Source: Paraburkholderia sp. BL10I2N1
GTDB lineage: Bacteria; Pseudomonadota; Gammaproteobacteria; Burkholderiales; Burkholderiaceae
Length of the DNA: 64,000 nt
Assembly: GCF_004361815.1 (NCBI RefSeq)
Contig: NZ_SNWA01000001.1
Location: 1,302,001 to 1,366,000, forward strand
Reading direction: 5' to 3'
Shown: positions 7,782 to 18,150 of the stretch, piece after piece
Layout: each line of letters opens with the position of its first letter
Numbering within the stretch: position 1 is the stretch's first letter
Translations under genes and position numbers: made by a program
The notes under the pieces: generated by a model
What the model saw: the letters and a program-made list of their open reading frames with translations, nothing else
What the model was told of the DNA's origin: nothing
Databases searched by the model: none

Positions 7782-8492
7782 TCAGAACCCGAGGCTTGCC
7801 AGCAGATCGTCGACCTGCCCCTGGTCCTGCATCACGTCGGCCTTGCCTTCCGGGTTGATCTGCGGACCGTTGAGGAGGCTGGCCGGACTGCCGGTCGACG
7901 AAGGCTCGGCAGCCAGCGCCGCGGCGTTCGCCGCAAACTGTTCGCGGCGTTCCAACGCGATGTTCTCGACCAGCACGCCAAGCAGTTGCTGCTCGATCAG
8001 GTAGACGACATCCGTGATCTTCTTGATGACCTGTCCGGTCAGATCCTGGAAGTCCTGCGCCAGCATGATTTCCAGCAGCTGCGCACTGGTTGCCGTGGTC
8101 GCCTCGGGCAGCCCGCGCAGGAACGTGCGCGTGTCGTTCATCAACGCGCGGACTTCGTCGCGCTCGATCGGCGCGGCATACCATTGCTCCCAGCGCGCGT
8201 CGAGCTCGCCCGCATCGCGCTGCAGTTGCTCCTGGATCGGCTTGGCGACTTCGATCGCACTCAACACCTTCTCGGCCGCCTGCTCGGTCATCGTCGCGAT
8301 GTACTTGAGCCGGTCGCGAGCATCGGGCACGGCTTCGGCCGCACGCTCCACATGTTTGTCGAGGCCGAGTTCGCGCATCGAGTCGCGCAGCGTGCGCGTC
8401 AGTTGCCCGATACGGGCAAGAATGCGGTCGGTCGTGAGGTCGCCGCCGTCGTCTCTCGACTCGGCGACAGGCGCGTTAGTCGGCTCGTCCAC
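7782..8492 (-). CDS. cheZ: CheZ, CheY-P phosphatase
   Basis: CheZ dephosphorylates CheY-P and so ends the motor-reversal signal. The 236-residue protein has the long helical body and the catalytic segment AQDFQDLTGQVIKKI with the Asp/Gln pair that attacks the CheY active site. The C-terminal QVDDLLASLGF is the CheY-binding helix. A GTG start at 8492, one base after the cheY stop (TGATGTG), is preferred. The longer ATG frame would run through cheY and encode an unrelated Arg-rich leader. It is the last che gene of the run. Confidence 0.93.
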   Translation of the reverse strand: MDEPTNAPVAESRDDGGDLTTDRILARIGQLTRTLRDSMRELGLDKHVERAAEAVPDARDRLKYIATMTEQAAEKVLSAIEVAKPIQEQLQRDAGELDARWEQWYAAPIERDEVRALMNDTRTFLRGLPEATTATSAQLLEIMLAQDFQDLTGQVIKKITDVVYLIEQQLLGVLVENIALERREQFAANAAALAAEPSSTGSPASLLNGPQINPEGKADVMQDQGQVDDLLASLGF

Positions 8493-8493
8493 A

Positions 8494-8889
8494 TCAGCTC
8501 CCGGTCTTCGCCATCTTCTCGAGAATCTTGTTGAGCTTCTCGTCGAGGGTCGCCGCCGTGAACGGCTTGACCACGTAGCCGCTTGCACCAGCCTGCGCCG
8601 CCGCGATGATGTTCTCCTTCTTCGACTCGGCCGTGACCATCAGCACCGGCAGGTGCGTGAGGCTTGCGTCGGCGCGGATTTCCTTCAGCATCGCGAGGCC
8701 GTCGAGGTTCGGCATGTTCCAGTCGGAGATCACGAACTCGTAGGTGCCGCTGCGCAGACGAGCGAGACCCGCCAGGCCGTCTTCCGCCTCGTCGACGTTC
8801 GAGTACCCGAGTTCCTTCAAGAGATTGCGAACGATCCGACGCATCGTCGGGAAGTCGTCCACAACCAGAATCTTCATTCCCTTATCCAT
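8494..8889 (-). CDS. cheY: CheY, chemotaxis response regulator
   Basis: CheY is a single-domain receiver of 131 residues that carries the signal from CheA to the flagellar switch. The acidic pocket (VVDDF, Asp11/Asp12), phosphoacceptor Asp56 ([12 protein letters not shown]), the VTAES Thr and the VKPF lysine are all present. It is adjacent to cheZ with a one-base gap and closely matches enterobacterial CheY. It is therefore more likely the motor-binding CheY than the second regulator near cheA (16668-17045). Confidence 0.96.
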   Translation of the reverse strand: MDKGMKILVVDDFPTMRRIVRNLLKELGYSNVDEAEDGLAGLARLRSGTYEFVISDWNMPNLDGLAMLKEIRADASLTHLPVLMVTAESKKENIIAAAQAGASGYVVKPFTAATLDEKLNKILEKMAKTGS

Positions 8890-8961
8890 TTCAACTCCCT
8901 TTCGCTTATCCAGATGATGCGGCGCGTGTCCGCACGTTTTTCTTTCAATTTCAGCCGCGCA

Positions 8962-10050
8962 TCATACCCGTTGCACGCGATCGCCCATCGATGCAAGACG
9001 CGCCATGACGCGCCGGCTCATCTCAGGCAGCGACACAATCTCGTCGGCAGCGCCGAGCGCAATGGCTTCGCGAGGCATGCCGAACACGATGCAGCTCGCT
9101 TCGTCCTGGGCAAGCGTATAGGCGCCCGCATTTTTCATGTCCAGCAGCCCCGCCGCGCCGTCGCGCCCCATCCCCGTGAGGATGACGCCAACCGCGTTCT
9201 TGCCCGCATGCTGTGCGGCCGAACGGAACAGCACGTCGACGGACGGACGGTGCCGGTTGACCGGCGGGTCGTCGGACAGGTGTGCAATATAGTTCGCGCC
9301 GCTGCGTGCAAGCAACAGGTGAGCATGGCCAGGTGCGATATAGGCATGCCCCGGCAGCACGCGTTCGCCGTGCTCTGCCTCTTTAACGGTAATCCTGCAC
9401 AAACCATTAAGGCGTTGCGCGAAAGATTTCGTAAACCCGGGCGGCATATGCTGCGCGATCAGCACGGCGGGTGCATCGGGCGGCAGCGGCACGAGCACTT
9501 CGCGGATCGCTTCGGTGCCCCCCGTTGACGCGCCGACGATGATCAGCTTCTCCGTACTGACGAGCGGATTGTTGAAAAGCGGCGCGGGTGCGGGCGCTGC
9601 GTGCCCCGCCGGCGCGCCGGCATGGTGCACGGGCGCGGCCTGGCGCACGCGGGCGCGGGCCGCTGCGCGAATCTTGTCGGCCAGCTTTTCGGAGTAGTCG
9701 AGCATGCCGTCGCGAATACCGACCTTGGGCTTCGTCACGAAATCGACTGCGCCGAGTTCAAGCGCGCGCAGCGTGATTTCCGAGCCGCGCTCGGTCAGCG
9801 ACGACACCATCACGACCGGCATCGGTCGCAGGCGCATCAGCTTCTCGAGGAAGTCGAGGCCGTCCATGCGCGGCATTTCGACGTCGAGCGTGAGCACGTC
9901 CGGGTTGTGCTGTTTGATGAGATCACGTGCGACGAGCGGATCCGGCGCGGTTGCGACGACCGTCATGTCCGGCTGGCCATTGATGATTTCCGTCATCAGG
10001 CTGCGAATGAGCGCTGAATCGTCGACACACAATACCTTGATTTTTTGCAC
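8962..10050 (-). CDS. cheB: CheB, chemoreceptor methylesterase
   Basis: CheB removes methyl groups from receptor glutamates, or deamidates glutamines, during adaptation. About 362 residues: receiver domain 1-120 with Asp56 ([10 protein letters not shown]), an Ala/Pro linker, and a C-terminal esterase domain with GASTGGTEA (Ser), AQHMPPGFT (His) and GMGRDGAAG (Asp). No ATG fits. GTG at 10050 with AGGAGG ten bases before it is preferred; GTG at 10059, overlapping the cheD stop as GTGA, is the alternative. The frame extending to 10701 is only cheD read in another phase. Confidence 0.95.
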   Translation of the reverse strand: MQKIKVLCVDDSALIRSLMTEIINGQPDMTVVATAPDPLVARDLIKQHNPDVLTLDVEMPRMDGLDFLEKLMRLRPMPVVMVSSLTERGSEITLRALELGAVDFVTKPKVGIRDGMLDYSEKLADKIRAAARARVRQAAPVHHAGAPAGHAAPAPAPLFNNPLVSTEKLIIVGASTGGTEAIREVLVPLPPDAPAVLIAQHMPPGFTKSFAQRLNGLCRITVKEAEHGERVLPGHAYIAPGHAHLLLARSGANYIAHLSDDPPVNRHRPSVDVLFRSAAQHAGKNAVGVILTGMGRDGAAGLLDMKNAGAYTLAQDEASCIVFGMPREAIALGAADEIVSLPEMSRRVMARLASMGDRVQRV

Positions 10051-10055
10051 AGCTG

Positions 10056-10832
10056 TCACGCCTCCTCTGTAGTCCTGGCGTTGTTCTGGTTGGCGGGGCG
10101 GGCGCTCGAACCGAACAGTTCGACGCGCGGCTTCGTGCCTGGCGTCGCCGGCGCGGTGGCTGCCGCCCCGAACAGTTCGATGCGCGGCCTGGCTCCTGAG
10201 GCCGCCGGTGCGGCGAACAGTTCCACGCGTTCGCGCGCCCGCGCAAGCCGCTGGGCGCGCTCTTCGGCAGTCTGCCGGGCGAGCGCCTGTTCCCGTTCGG
10301 CCACCCCTTGATCCTGCTGCAGTCGCAGCTTCTTCACCATCACCTGGCCGGTGCGCGGCATGAACGCGACCTTGCGCGGATGCCCGCCCTGCAGGTCTTC
10401 GGCCGTGACGCGGATTTTTTCGAGCGCCAGATAACGGCGCACGAACTCCGAATTGCGGTCGCCGATGTTCATCGTCGTCATGCCCGCGAGCACCGCTGCG
10501 CCGCCGAACACCTTGGCTTCGAAGCGTTCGCGCCGGCCACCGGCCTTGATCAGTTCGTTGATCAGCACTTCCATCGCGTACGCGCCATAGCGCATCGAGT
10601 CCGATGCAGCCTGCACGACATCGGCGCCGTCGTCGGGCAGCATGAAGTGATTCATGCCGCCGATGCCCGCCGTCCGGTCCTGGATGCACGCCGCCACGCA
10701 CGAGCCGAGCACGGTGACGAGCACCATGTCTTCGCCGGTCGTGTAGAACTCGTTCGGCAGCAGCTTCACGCCGGGGCGCTTGAAGTGGTTGTCGAAATAC
10801 AGATTGCTTGCGATCGGCAAGGTGCTGCTCAT
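10056..10832 (-). CDS. cheD: CheD, receptor glutamine deamidase with extended repeat tail
   Basis: CheD deamidates receptor glutamines and modulates adaptation. The core (about 20-185) has the catalytic Cys in LGSCVAACI, the His in [10 protein letters not shown], and the conserved GGAAVLAGM and NIGDRNSEF segments. At 258 residues it is longer than most CheD proteins. After a charged, helix-prone segment (about 178-205), the C-terminal tail has three spaced repeats of R(V/I)ELF(G/A) separated by Ala/Pro/Gly linkers. The cheD start overlaps the cheR stop by 4 bases. Confidence 0.94.
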   Translation of the reverse strand: MSSTLPIASNLYFDNHFKRPGVKLLPNEFYTTGEDMVLVTVLGSCVAACIQDRTAGIGGMNHFMLPDDGADVVQAASDSMRYGAYAMEVLINELIKAGGRRERFEAKVFGGAAVLAGMTTMNIGDRNSEFVRRYLALEKIRVTAEDLQGGHPRKVAFMPRTGQVMVKKLRLQQDQGVAEREQALARQTAEERAQRLARARERVELFAAPAASGARPRIELFGAAATAPATPGTKPRVELFGSSARPANQNNARTTEEA

Positions 10833-11782
10833 ACGCTCACCTCACCCATCGATTTCGTCGCTGCGCCCGCTGCCGTGAGGGACGAGGCATGCACGCCGCC
10901 AGCGTCGCGCGTCAGTTCGTAGACCGTCTGACCACGCAGGCGGAACGCCTGCGTGACATAGGTGAAGTTTTCCGAGTGGCCTGCGAACAGCAGACCGCCG
11001 GGCTTCACCAGCGGCTCGAAGCGCGCCAGCACCTGCGCCTGGGTCGGCTTGTCGAAATAGATCATCACGTTGCGGCAAAAAATCGCGTCAAACTGCGTGC
11101 GCAACGCATAGTCGCGGTCAGTCAGATTCAGCTGCTCGAAGCGGATCATCGCGCGCACTTCGGGACGCACCTTCACCATCCCAGCATGCGCGCCGGTTCC
11201 CTTGAGGAAGAAGCGCTTCAGCCGTTCCGGCGACAGGTGCTTCACCTGATCGAACTGGTACATGCCCGCTTCGCCCTTCGCGAGCACCTGGGTGTCGATG
11301 TCAGTGGCGTGCACGGTCGCCTGGCGCGCCGCGCTGTCGCCGAGCGCTTCGATCAGCGTCATCGCGATCGAATACGGCTCCTCGCCCGTCGACGCTGCGG
11401 AGCACCACACCGATACCGGCCCCTGCCGCTTCTTCACGAACCCGGCGAGGATCGGGAAATGATGCGCCTCGCGGAAAAACGCCGTGAGGTTAGTCGTGAG
11501 CGCGTTCGTGAACGCTTCCCACTCGGCCGGGTCCCGATCCGCTTCGAGCCGGTCGAGATATTCCTTGAAGCTGTCGATATTGCGGGCGCGAAGACGCCGT
11601 GCGAGACGGCTGTACGCCATATCGCGCTTATGATCCGACAGCGAAATTCCCGCACTGCGGTGGATCAGTTCGCGAATGCGCGCGAAATCCGCCGACGTGA
11701 ACTCGAAGTCACGTCCCGGGTCGCCGGAGCGGCCGGCGTCGGCCCGCTCGGGCCGCTGCTGCTGTGCGCGCGTTGACATCAT
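10829..11782 (-). CDS. cheR: CheR, chemoreceptor methyltransferase
   Basis: CheR methylates receptor glutamates using S-adenosylmethionine. The 317-residue protein has the helical CheR N-domain (about 25-85; [18 protein letters not shown]), the SAM-binding region with [17 protein letters not shown], and CRNVMIYF in the catalytic domain. It lies between the chemoreceptor gene and cheD. The adjacent receptor ends in DWETF, a variant of the NWETF tether that recruits CheR. Confidence 0.96.
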   Translation of the reverse strand: MMSTRAQQQRPERADAGRSGDPGRDFEFTSADFARIRELIHRSAGISLSDHKRDMAYSRLARRLRARNIDSFKEYLDRLEADRDPAEWEAFTNALTTNLTAFFREAHHFPILAGFVKKRQGPVSVWCSAASTGEEPYSIAMTLIEALGDSAARQATVHATDIDTQVLAKGEAGMYQFDQVKHLSPERLKRFFLKGTGAHAGMVKVRPEVRAMIRFEQLNLTDRDYALRTQFDAIFCRNVMIYFDKPTQAQVLARFEPLVKPGGLLFAGHSENFTYVTQAFRLRGQTVYELTRDAGGVHASSLTAAGAATKSMGEVSV

Positions 11783-11799
11783 GACTGCCTGCCATTTTC

Positions 11800-13716
11800 C
11801 TAGAACGTTTCCCAGTCGGCGTCCGAGCCGGCTGAGGTGGTCACGGGCGAGGCCGGGCGCGTCGCCGGTTCGCCTGGGCCTGCGGATACCTTTTTCGACC
11901 TGAGGACCGGTTCCGCGCGCGTCGCGGCTTCCGGTCTCGCGGCGGGCGCGCCTGCCTGCGTGGCCTGCGTGGCCTGTGTATGGGTCACGCCCGCCTGCTG
12001 CGTTGCTTGCGGCTGGCTGTGGGCCTGGGCATGCGTCGGTGCCGCGTGCGCTGCCGGCGCGGCGGCTGCGCAGAACGACCTCACTCCGCCGCTGCGTGCA
12101 CGCACACCGGATGAAGCCCCCTGCGGCTGCGCCACCGGGCCGCCACGCGCTTCATGCAGACCGCCCGTCACCCGCCACGCGCCAACCACGGTCTGCAGGT
12201 GACGCGTCTGTTCTTCGAGCGACGCCGCAGCCGCCGCGGCCTGCTCGACGAGGGCCGCATTCTGCTGCGTGACCTCGTCCATCTGCACGACAGCGCGATT
12301 GACCTGCTCGATGCCGGTCGACTGCTCTTCCGACGCCGCGCTGATCTCGCCCATGATGTCGGTCACGCGGCGCACGGCCTGCACGATCTCATCCATGGTC
12401 GTGCCGGCACGGCCCACCAGCAGCGAACCGCTCTGCACCTTGTCGGCCGAATCGCCGATCAGCTCCTTGATTTCTTTCGCGGCGCTTGCGCTGCGCTGCG
12501 CCAGACTGCGTACTTCGCCCGCCACCACAGCGAAGCCTCGGCCTTGTTCGCCCGCGCGCGCCGCTTCGACGGCGGCGTTCAGCGCGAGGATGTTGGTCTG
12601 GAACGCGATGCCTTCGATCACGCCGATGATGTCAACGACCTTGTTCGAGCTCTTCGCGATGTCCTGCATCGTGCTGACGACCTCGCCCACCACCTCGCCG
12701 CCGCGCGTCGCGATGTCCGACGCGTTGACGGCCAACTGGCTCGCCTGGCGCGCGTTCTCGGCGTTCTGGCGCACCGTGCCGGTGAGCTGCTCCATGCTCG
12801 ATGCGGTCTGCTGCAGCGAGGCTGCCTGCTGCTCGGTGCGCTGCGAGAGATCGGTGTTGCCCATCGCGATTTCGCGCGCGCCGGTATCGATCGAGCCGGT
12901 GCTGCCGTGCACGGCCTTGACCATCGTCGCGAGGCTCTCCTGCATCCGCTTGATCGCGCTGAAGAGACGGCCGATTTCGTTGCTGCTGGAGACTTCGACG
13001 TGCTGCGTCAGGTCGCCCGACGCGATGCGTTCGAAGGCATCGACCGCATCGTCGAGCGGCTGCACGATCAGGCCGCGCAACGCGAAGCGGATCAGCACAA
13101 CCAGCACCAGCGCCAACACCGTGACGCCGATGATCAGCGCCGTCATCGTCGAGATGTTCGACTGCGACGCGGCCTGCTCGTCGATCGCGCGCTGCTGCAG
13201 CGCCTTGACGACCGGCGTCGCGGCCTCATCGTAGGCAACGAACATCGGACTGATTTTCGTGTCCGCGATCGCGTGATAAGCCACCAGGTCGTTCGCGCGC
13301 AGCGCCGCGAACTCCGGATCGACGCCGTCGCGCATCACCGCCGCGCGGCGCGCCACCAGCTCGTCGAGCGGCGCCTGATCGACGCCCGTCTTCGGCGCGT
13401 TCAGATAGGCCTGCCACGCTTCGTTCGACTTGTTGAGCAGAAACTGCGCCCGCTCGAACACCTTCTTCGCGTCGTCCGTGTTGCCTGCAGCGGTCATCGC
13501 ATCGAAGCGATTGAGCGTAATGCGTGAGCGCAACATATACGACGCGGCGTCGTCGAGCGAGTGGATGGCGACCAGATCGCCGCGGGCGATCGAGTCGAGT
13601 GACTGGCTCGCGCGATTGAGCGCAGTCAGTCCGAGCGCGCCGACCACCACGGTCAGCGCGACCAGAACGACGCCCACCGCCGTCAGCGAGGTGCGGATCG
13701 ACAACTTGCCGAGCAT
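11800..13716 (-). CDS. Methyl-accepting chemotaxis protein
   Basis: This is a membrane chemoreceptor of 638 residues: TM1 about 12-32, a periplasmic four-helix-bundle ligand domain about 35-190, TM2 about 192-214, HAMP about 215-268, and a signalling domain about 290-520 with the conserved tip (FQTNILALNAAVEAARAGEQ). The tail is an Ala/Gln/Thr/His-rich linker with a TQATQAT repeat, ending in DWETF, a CheR/CheB tether. The position between cheW and cheR is that of the tar/tsr gene in the enteric-type operon. The ligand cannot be read from sequence, so no symbol is given. Confidence 0.95.
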   Translation of the reverse strand: MLGKLSIRTSLTAVGVVLVALTVVVGALGLTALNRASQSLDSIARGDLVAIHSLDDAASYMLRSRITLNRFDAMTAAGNTDDAKKVFERAQFLLNKSNEAWQAYLNAPKTGVDQAPLDELVARRAAVMRDGVDPEFAALRANDLVAYHAIADTKISPMFVAYDEAATPVVKALQQRAIDEQAASQSNISTMTALIIGVTVLALVLVVLIRFALRGLIVQPLDDAVDAFERIASGDLTQHVEVSSSNEIGRLFSAIKRMQESLATMVKAVHGSTGSIDTGAREIAMGNTDLSQRTEQQAASLQQTASSMEQLTGTVRQNAENARQASQLAVNASDIATRGGEVVGEVVSTMQDIAKSSNKVVDIIGVIEGIAFQTNILALNAAVEAARAGEQGRGFAVVAGEVRSLAQRSASAAKEIKELIGDSADKVQSGSLLVGRAGTTMDEIVQAVRRVTDIMGEISAASEEQSTGIEQVNRAVVQMDEVTQQNAALVEQAAAAAASLEEQTRHLQTVVGAWRVTGGLHEARGGPVAQPQGASSGVRARSGGVRSFCAAAAPAAHAAPTHAQAHSQPQATQQAGVTHTQATQATQAGAPAARPEAATRAEPVLRSKKVSAGPGEPATRPASPVTTSAGSDADWETF

Positions 13717-13749
13717 CGCTATTTCTCCTTGATACCTGTGAACCGGCGC

Positions 13750-14289
13750 TTAGGCGCCGAGGTTTTCGATCAGCGCCATTTCCCGGCTGGTCATCAGCTT
13801 TTCGATGTCCATCAGGATCAGCATGCGGCCGTCGACCGTGCCGAGGCCGGTCAGGTACTCGGTCGTCAGCGTCGCGCCGAATTCCGGGGCGGGCATGATC
13901 TGGTCGGTCGCGAGCGTCAGCACGTCGGACACGCCGTCCACCACCATCCCGACTACGCGATGCGCGACGTTCAGGATGATCACGACGGTCTGATGGTCGT
14001 ACTCGACACGGCCGAGATGAAACTTGATCCGCATGTCGACGATCGGCACGATGATGCCGCGCAGGTTGATCACGCCCTTGATGAAATCAGGCGCGTTCGC
14101 GATGCGCGTCACGCTGTCGTAGCCGCGGATTTCCTGCACTTTCAGGATGTCGATGCCGTACTCTTCCGCGCCGAGCGTGAAGACCAGAAACTCCTGGCCG
14201 CCGGCGTCGGCCTGCCCCGCATCGCGGCGGCCATTCGCGCCGCTCACGGTCGAATTGATGGATTGGACTTCTGCCACGTTAGCCCCCAA
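13750..14289 (-). CDS. cheW: CheW, receptor-kinase coupling protein
   Basis: CheW links CheA to chemoreceptor signalling domains. The 179-residue protein is one CheW domain (about 30-175), with [37 protein letters not shown] and [10 protein letters not shown] all typical. About 25 residues precede the domain. It sits 23 bases after cheA and 33 before the chemoreceptor gene, so the three core signalling components form a compact block. Confidence 0.96.
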   Translation of the reverse strand: MGANVAEVQSINSTVSGANGRRDAGQADAGGQEFLVFTLGAEEYGIDILKVQEIRGYDSVTRIANAPDFIKGVINLRGIIVPIVDMRIKFHLGRVEYDHQTVVIILNVAHRVVGMVVDGVSDVLTLATDQIMPAPEFGATLTTEYLTGLGTVDGRMLILMDIEKLMTSREMALIENLGA

Positions 14290-14312
14290 ACGGTTGGGTT
14301 GAATAAAGGTTG

Positions 14313-16604
14313 TTAAGAGAGGTTGTTCAGGGCACCGTGCGCTGCACGGGTTTCGCGGTTAAGAGCTGCCACGTCCACGATCAGCGCGACACTGCCGTCG
14401 CCGAGAATGGTCGCGGCAGAAATGCCGTGCACCTTGCGGTAGTTCGTTTCCAGATTCTTCACCACCACCTGCTGCTGGCCGACGAGCTCGTCGATCAGCA
14501 TTGCAAAGCGGCGTCCTTCGGTCTGCATGATCGTGACGATGCCTTGAGTCGGTTCGGCCTTGGCGTCGTCGACGGAGAACACTTCGTGCAGCGCGACGAG
14601 CGGCAGATATTCACCGCGTACGCGCACCACGCGCTCGCCGTTGGCGACCGTATAGATGTCTTCGGCCCGCGGTTGTAGCGACTCCATCACGAAGTTGAGC
14701 GGCAAGATGAAAATCTCGCTGCCGACCTTCACCGACATGCCGTCGAGAATCGCCAGCGTGAGCGGCAACACGATGCGCGTGGTGCTGCCCTTGCCCGCGT
14801 GCGAGGTGATTTCGACGTGACCGCCCATCGACTGGATGTTGCGCTTCACCACGTCCATGCCGACACCGCGGCCCGACACGTCCGTGACCTGTTCGGCGGT
14901 CGAGAAGCCCGGCAGGAAGATCAGGTTCCAGACTTCTTCATCGGTCATGGTTTCGCTGACCTGCATGCCCTGCTTCGCCGCCTTGGCGAGAATCTTGTCG
15001 CGGCGCAGGCCGGCGCCGTCGTCGCTGACTTCGATCACGATGTTGCCGCCATGATGCGCGGCCGACAGCACGAGCTGTCCGGTCGAATCCTTGCCTGCCG
15101 CACGCCGCGCTTCCACAGTCTCGATGCCGTGATCGAGACTGTTGCGCACGAGGTGGGTCAGCGGATCGATGATGCGTTCGATGAGGCTCTTATCGAGTTC
15201 GGTCGCCTGACCGAAGGTGACGAGTTCGACCTCCTTGCCGAGCTTCGCCGCGAGATCGCGCACGAGGCGCGGGAAGCGGCTGAAGACGTAATCCATCGGC
15301 ATCATGCGGATCGACATCACCGCTTCCTGCAGATCGCGCGCGTTGCGCTCGAGCTGCGCCATGCCGTTGAAGAGGCGGTCGTGCAACGCCGGGTCGAAGG
15401 TGCTGGTGGTCTCCGCCAGCATCGCCTGCGTGATCACCAGTTCTCCGACCAGGTTGATCAGCTGGTCTACCTTTTCGACGCCGACGCGGATCGAACTGCC
15501 TTCCGCGCTGGCAGCCGCTGCCGGACGGGCCGCGGCCTTGCGTTCCGTTTCAGCGGGTGCGGCCGGTGCCACGGGCGCCGCTGCTGCGGTTGCCACCGGT
15601 GCGCTGGCGGCCGGCGCTGCGGCGGGCGCCGATGGTGCTGAGCTGGCTGCGGGTGGCGCGGCCGGAGCCGGCACTGCATTGCCTGACACTGCCGCGGACG
15701 GCGCCCCCGCGCCGCCGCCTGCCGTGCTTCCTGCGAACGCCGGTGCAGAAGGCGCAGTCTCGGGCGCTCCAGGTTCGCCCTCCTGCGTCTCATCCACTGG
15801 CGCTGCGCCGCGGCCGATCACGATCTGACTTTCGTCGATCACGAAACAGCACACGGCGACGATGTCGTCGGACGATACATCGGAGTCGAGCCACAGCGTG
15901 AGATCGCCGCCTGTCTTCACCTGTCCGACGATACGCCCCAGGTTGCCGAGTTCTTCCGTCAGCAGTTCCTGGTCCTTCTCACCTACTCCCCGTAGCGTAA
16001 TCTTCAGATGCGGGCCGCCCGGTGCACCCGTGACGGCCGGCTCGGCTTCGTTCCATTCGCCCGCTGCCTGCACGGCCTGCTCGACCACGTGCTCGGGCGG
16101 CCGCGCGCCTTGCGGCGCTTCGGGCGCCGCGGCGGCAACGGCAACGGCGGGAGCGGCGGCTGCTGCGGGCGCCGCATTAGCCGGCGGCGTCGCGCCGGCG
16201 GGCAGCACTCCGCGGCTTTCGTTATAGAGATATTCGAGGCGTGCGCAGATCGCCTTCGCCACCGCCGCGTCCGGTTCGGCGCTCGCGCGGTAGTCCGCCA
16301 ACTGGCCGGAAAGCACGTCCTTGGTTTCGAGGAACGTGTCGATCATGTCCTTGCGCAGCACGAGTTCATTGTTGCGCGCGCGGTCGAGCAGCGATTCGAG
16401 GATGTGCGTCGTTTCCGTCAAGGCGGTGAAGCCAAAGGTCGCCGCGCCGCCCTTGATCGAGTGCGCCGCGCGGAAAATCGCCGCGAGGTCTTCGGGATCG
16501 GGGCGGCCGATGTCGAGATTGAGCAGCAGCTGCTCCATCTGCGCGAGCAGTTCGTCCGCTTCGTCGAAGAACGTCTGATAGAACTGAGTGATGTCGAGTG
16601 TCAT
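14313..16604 (-). CDS. cheA: CheA, chemotaxis histidine kinase
   Basis: CheA is the receptor-coupled kinase that phosphorylates CheY and CheB. Domains in order over 763 residues: HPt (phospho-His48 in [11 protein letters not shown]), a P2-like region about 200-270, a long Ala/Pro linker about 275-365, dimerisation domain from about 370 ([15 protein letters not shown]), HATPase with [12 protein letters not shown] (N box), SDDGAGL (G1) and GRGVGMDVV (G2), then a C-terminal CheW-like domain from about 630. The Ala/Pro linker is unusually long and its DNA is strongly GC-biased. Confidence 0.96.
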   Translation of the reverse strand: MTLDITQFYQTFFDEADELLAQMEQLLLNLDIGRPDPEDLAAIFRAAHSIKGGAATFGFTALTETTHILESLLDRARNNELVLRKDMIDTFLETKDVLSGQLADYRASAEPDAAVAKAICARLEYLYNESRGVLPAGATPPANAAPAAAAAPAVAVAAAAPEAPQGARPPEHVVEQAVQAAGEWNEAEPAVTGAPGGPHLKITLRGVGEKDQELLTEELGNLGRIVGQVKTGGDLTLWLDSDVSSDDIVAVCCFVIDESQIVIGRGAAPVDETQEGEPGAPETAPSAPAFAGSTAGGGAGAPSAAVSGNAVPAPAAPPAASSAPSAPAAAPAASAPVATAAAAPVAPAAPAETERKAAARPAAAASAEGSSIRVGVEKVDQLINLVGELVITQAMLAETTSTFDPALHDRLFNGMAQLERNARDLQEAVMSIRMMPMDYVFSRFPRLVRDLAAKLGKEVELVTFGQATELDKSLIERIIDPLTHLVRNSLDHGIETVEARRAAGKDSTGQLVLSAAHHGGNIVIEVSDDGAGLRRDKILAKAAKQGMQVSETMTDEEVWNLIFLPGFSTAEQVTDVSGRGVGMDVVKRNIQSMGGHVEITSHAGKGSTTRIVLPLTLAILDGMSVKVGSEIFILPLNFVMESLQPRAEDIYTVANGERVVRVRGEYLPLVALHEVFSVDDAKAEPTQGIVTIMQTEGRRFAMLIDELVGQQQVVVKNLETNYRKVHGISAATILGDGSVALIVDVAALNRETRAAHGALNNLS

Positions 16605-16667
16605 GCCTGGTTCACCGCGAGAGATCTGTCTGGGCTGGGGCCGGTTTGCACGTTAGCTTGTTGCCGC

Positions 16668-17045
16668 TCAGACGTCGCTGGGTACGGCAAGCGCCGCAAC
16701 CAGTTCGGTCAGCATGTCGGGGTCGAGTGGCTTTTCGATCCAGCCGGTCGCACCTGCGTCGCGCGCCGCCGCCTTGAACGTGTCGCCGGATTCGGTCGTC
16801 AGCACAAGGATGGGCGTCGCCCGGTATGCAGGGTTGTCGCGCAGCGCGGCGATCAGATCGAGGCCGCATCGGCGCGGCATATGCTGGTCCGTCAGCACGA
16901 GGTCGAAGGGAATCGCGAGCGCGTTCTCCAATCCCTCTTCGCCGTCGGCCGCGAGCGTCACCTGATAGCCGGCCGCCGTCAGCGTCGCGGAGAGAATCTC
17001 GCGCATCGCTGCCGAATCGTCGATTGCCAGAATGTGCCTGATCAT
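16668..17045 (-). CDS. CheY-like response regulator next to cheA
   Basis: This is a stand-alone receiver domain of 125 residues with the acidic pair Asp9/Asp10 (AIDDS), phosphoacceptor Asp53 (VLTDQHMPRRCG), LTTES and an EKPLD lysine. It lies 63 bases before cheA and after motB, separate from the cheY-cheZ pair. The Asp53 neighbourhood differs from canonical CheY. It may act as a phosphate sink or modulate CheA rather than bind the motor; that role is inference from having two receivers in one cluster. Confidence 0.92.
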   Translation of the reverse strand: MIRHILAIDDSAAMREILSATLTAAGYQVTLAADGEEGLENALAIPFDLVLTDQHMPRRCGLDLIAALRDNPAYRATPILVLTTESGDTFKAAARDAGATGWIEKPLDPDMLTELVAALAVPSDV

Positions 17046-17129
17046 GAAAGCCTCGTTGCGCTCACTTTAAGTTGCCTCGCCTGCTGCGCCGCGCCGGCGG
17101 CGCGAACGTGGCCGGACAACTGCGTTCCT

Positions 17130-18128
17130 TTACTGCGTCGCCGTCGCCGGCTTCGGGGCAACCGCCGCCGGTTGCGCGATGCTGTCCAGAAGCTGCTTCG
17201 AGCCTGCAGCGTCGTCGGACAACGTGGTCGTCGTCGAATCGTCGCGCGTCAATGCCTCTTCCGACCGCTTGTTCAGCACGATGATGCTGATCCGGCGGTT
17301 CTCCGGATCCATCGGGTCGGCCTTGTTCAGGTTCTGCGTCGATGCGAGACCCAGCACGCGCAACACTTTCGCTTCATCCATGCCGCCCGCGATCAGCTCG
17401 CGGCGCGAGGCATTCGCCCGATCCGCCGACAACTCCCAGTTGCTGTAGCCCTTCTCGCCACCCGCGTACTGAACCGCGTCGGTGTGCCCCTGCACGACGA
17501 TGCGGTTAGGCACGTCGTTCAGCGTGCTGCCGATCGCACGCAGAATGTCGCGCATGTACGGCTCGACGACGTCCTCCGCGGTCGCGAACATCGGCCGCTT
17601 CTGCGAGTCGACGATCTCGATGCGCAGGCCCGTCAGCGTCGAATCGATCCGGATTTGCTGCTTGAACTGGCGCAGCACCGGATTCGCTTCGATCGCGGCC
17701 ATCAGCTTCACCTGAAGGTCATGCAGACGAACCTGCTCGCGGCGCTCGAGCGTGCCCTGCATCTGTTTGAGCGCTTCGTCGTCGTTGTGCGCTTCGCTGT
17801 GCTCGGCGCGCATGATCGAACCGTCGGTCTGACGGGTAATGCCTTCCTTGTCGGTCGAGATGTCGCGGCCGCCGCCCTTCATGACGCTCGAATCCACCGC
17901 GCTTCGGTCGCCGCCCCACAGCGTGACTTTCAGCGGCTGGTTGAAGTAATCCGCAATGCCCTTCAGCTGCACCGTCGATGCCGAGCTCAGCAGCCACATC
18001 AGCAGGAAGAACGCCATCATCGCGGTCATGAAGTCCGCATAGGCAAGCTTCCACGCGCCCCCGTGATGGCCTTTCTTCGGCGGCGCCGAGCGCTTGACGA
18101 CGATTGCGCGGTCCTTGTCCTTACTCAT
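17130..18128 (-). CDS. motB: MotB, flagellar stator protein
   Basis: MotB anchors the proton-driven stator to peptidoglycan. The 332-residue protein has a short basic N-terminus, one transmembrane helix at about 28-50 with the proton-binding Asp in LAYADFMTAMMAFFLLMWL, a plug region, and an OmpA-like peptidoglycan-binding domain about 150-300 (NRIVVQGHTDAVQYA; NWELSADRANASRRELI). MotA is encoded 22 bases upstream. Confidence 0.96.
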   Translation of the reverse strand: MSKDKDRAIVVKRSAPPKKGHHGGAWKLAYADFMTAMMAFFLLMWLLSSASTVQLKGIADYFNQPLKVTLWGGDRSAVDSSVMKGGGRDISTDKEGITRQTDGSIMRAEHSEAHNDDEALKQMQGTLERREQVRLHDLQVKLMAAIEANPVLRQFKQQIRIDSTLTGLRIEIVDSQKRPMFATAEDVVEPYMRDILRAIGSTLNDVPNRIVVQGHTDAVQYAGGEKGYSNWELSADRANASRRELIAGGMDEAKVLRVLGLASTQNLNKADPMDPENRRISIIVLNKRSEEALTRDDSTTTTLSDDAAGSKQLLDSIAQPAAVAPKPATATQ

Positions 18129-18150
18129 CGACTGATCCCTGGCCCGTGCC

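Noticed and set aside
8962-10701. 579-codon version of cheB
   Set aside because: The N-terminal 217 codons are cheD read in another phase; the CheB receiver domain begins at the GTG near 10050.
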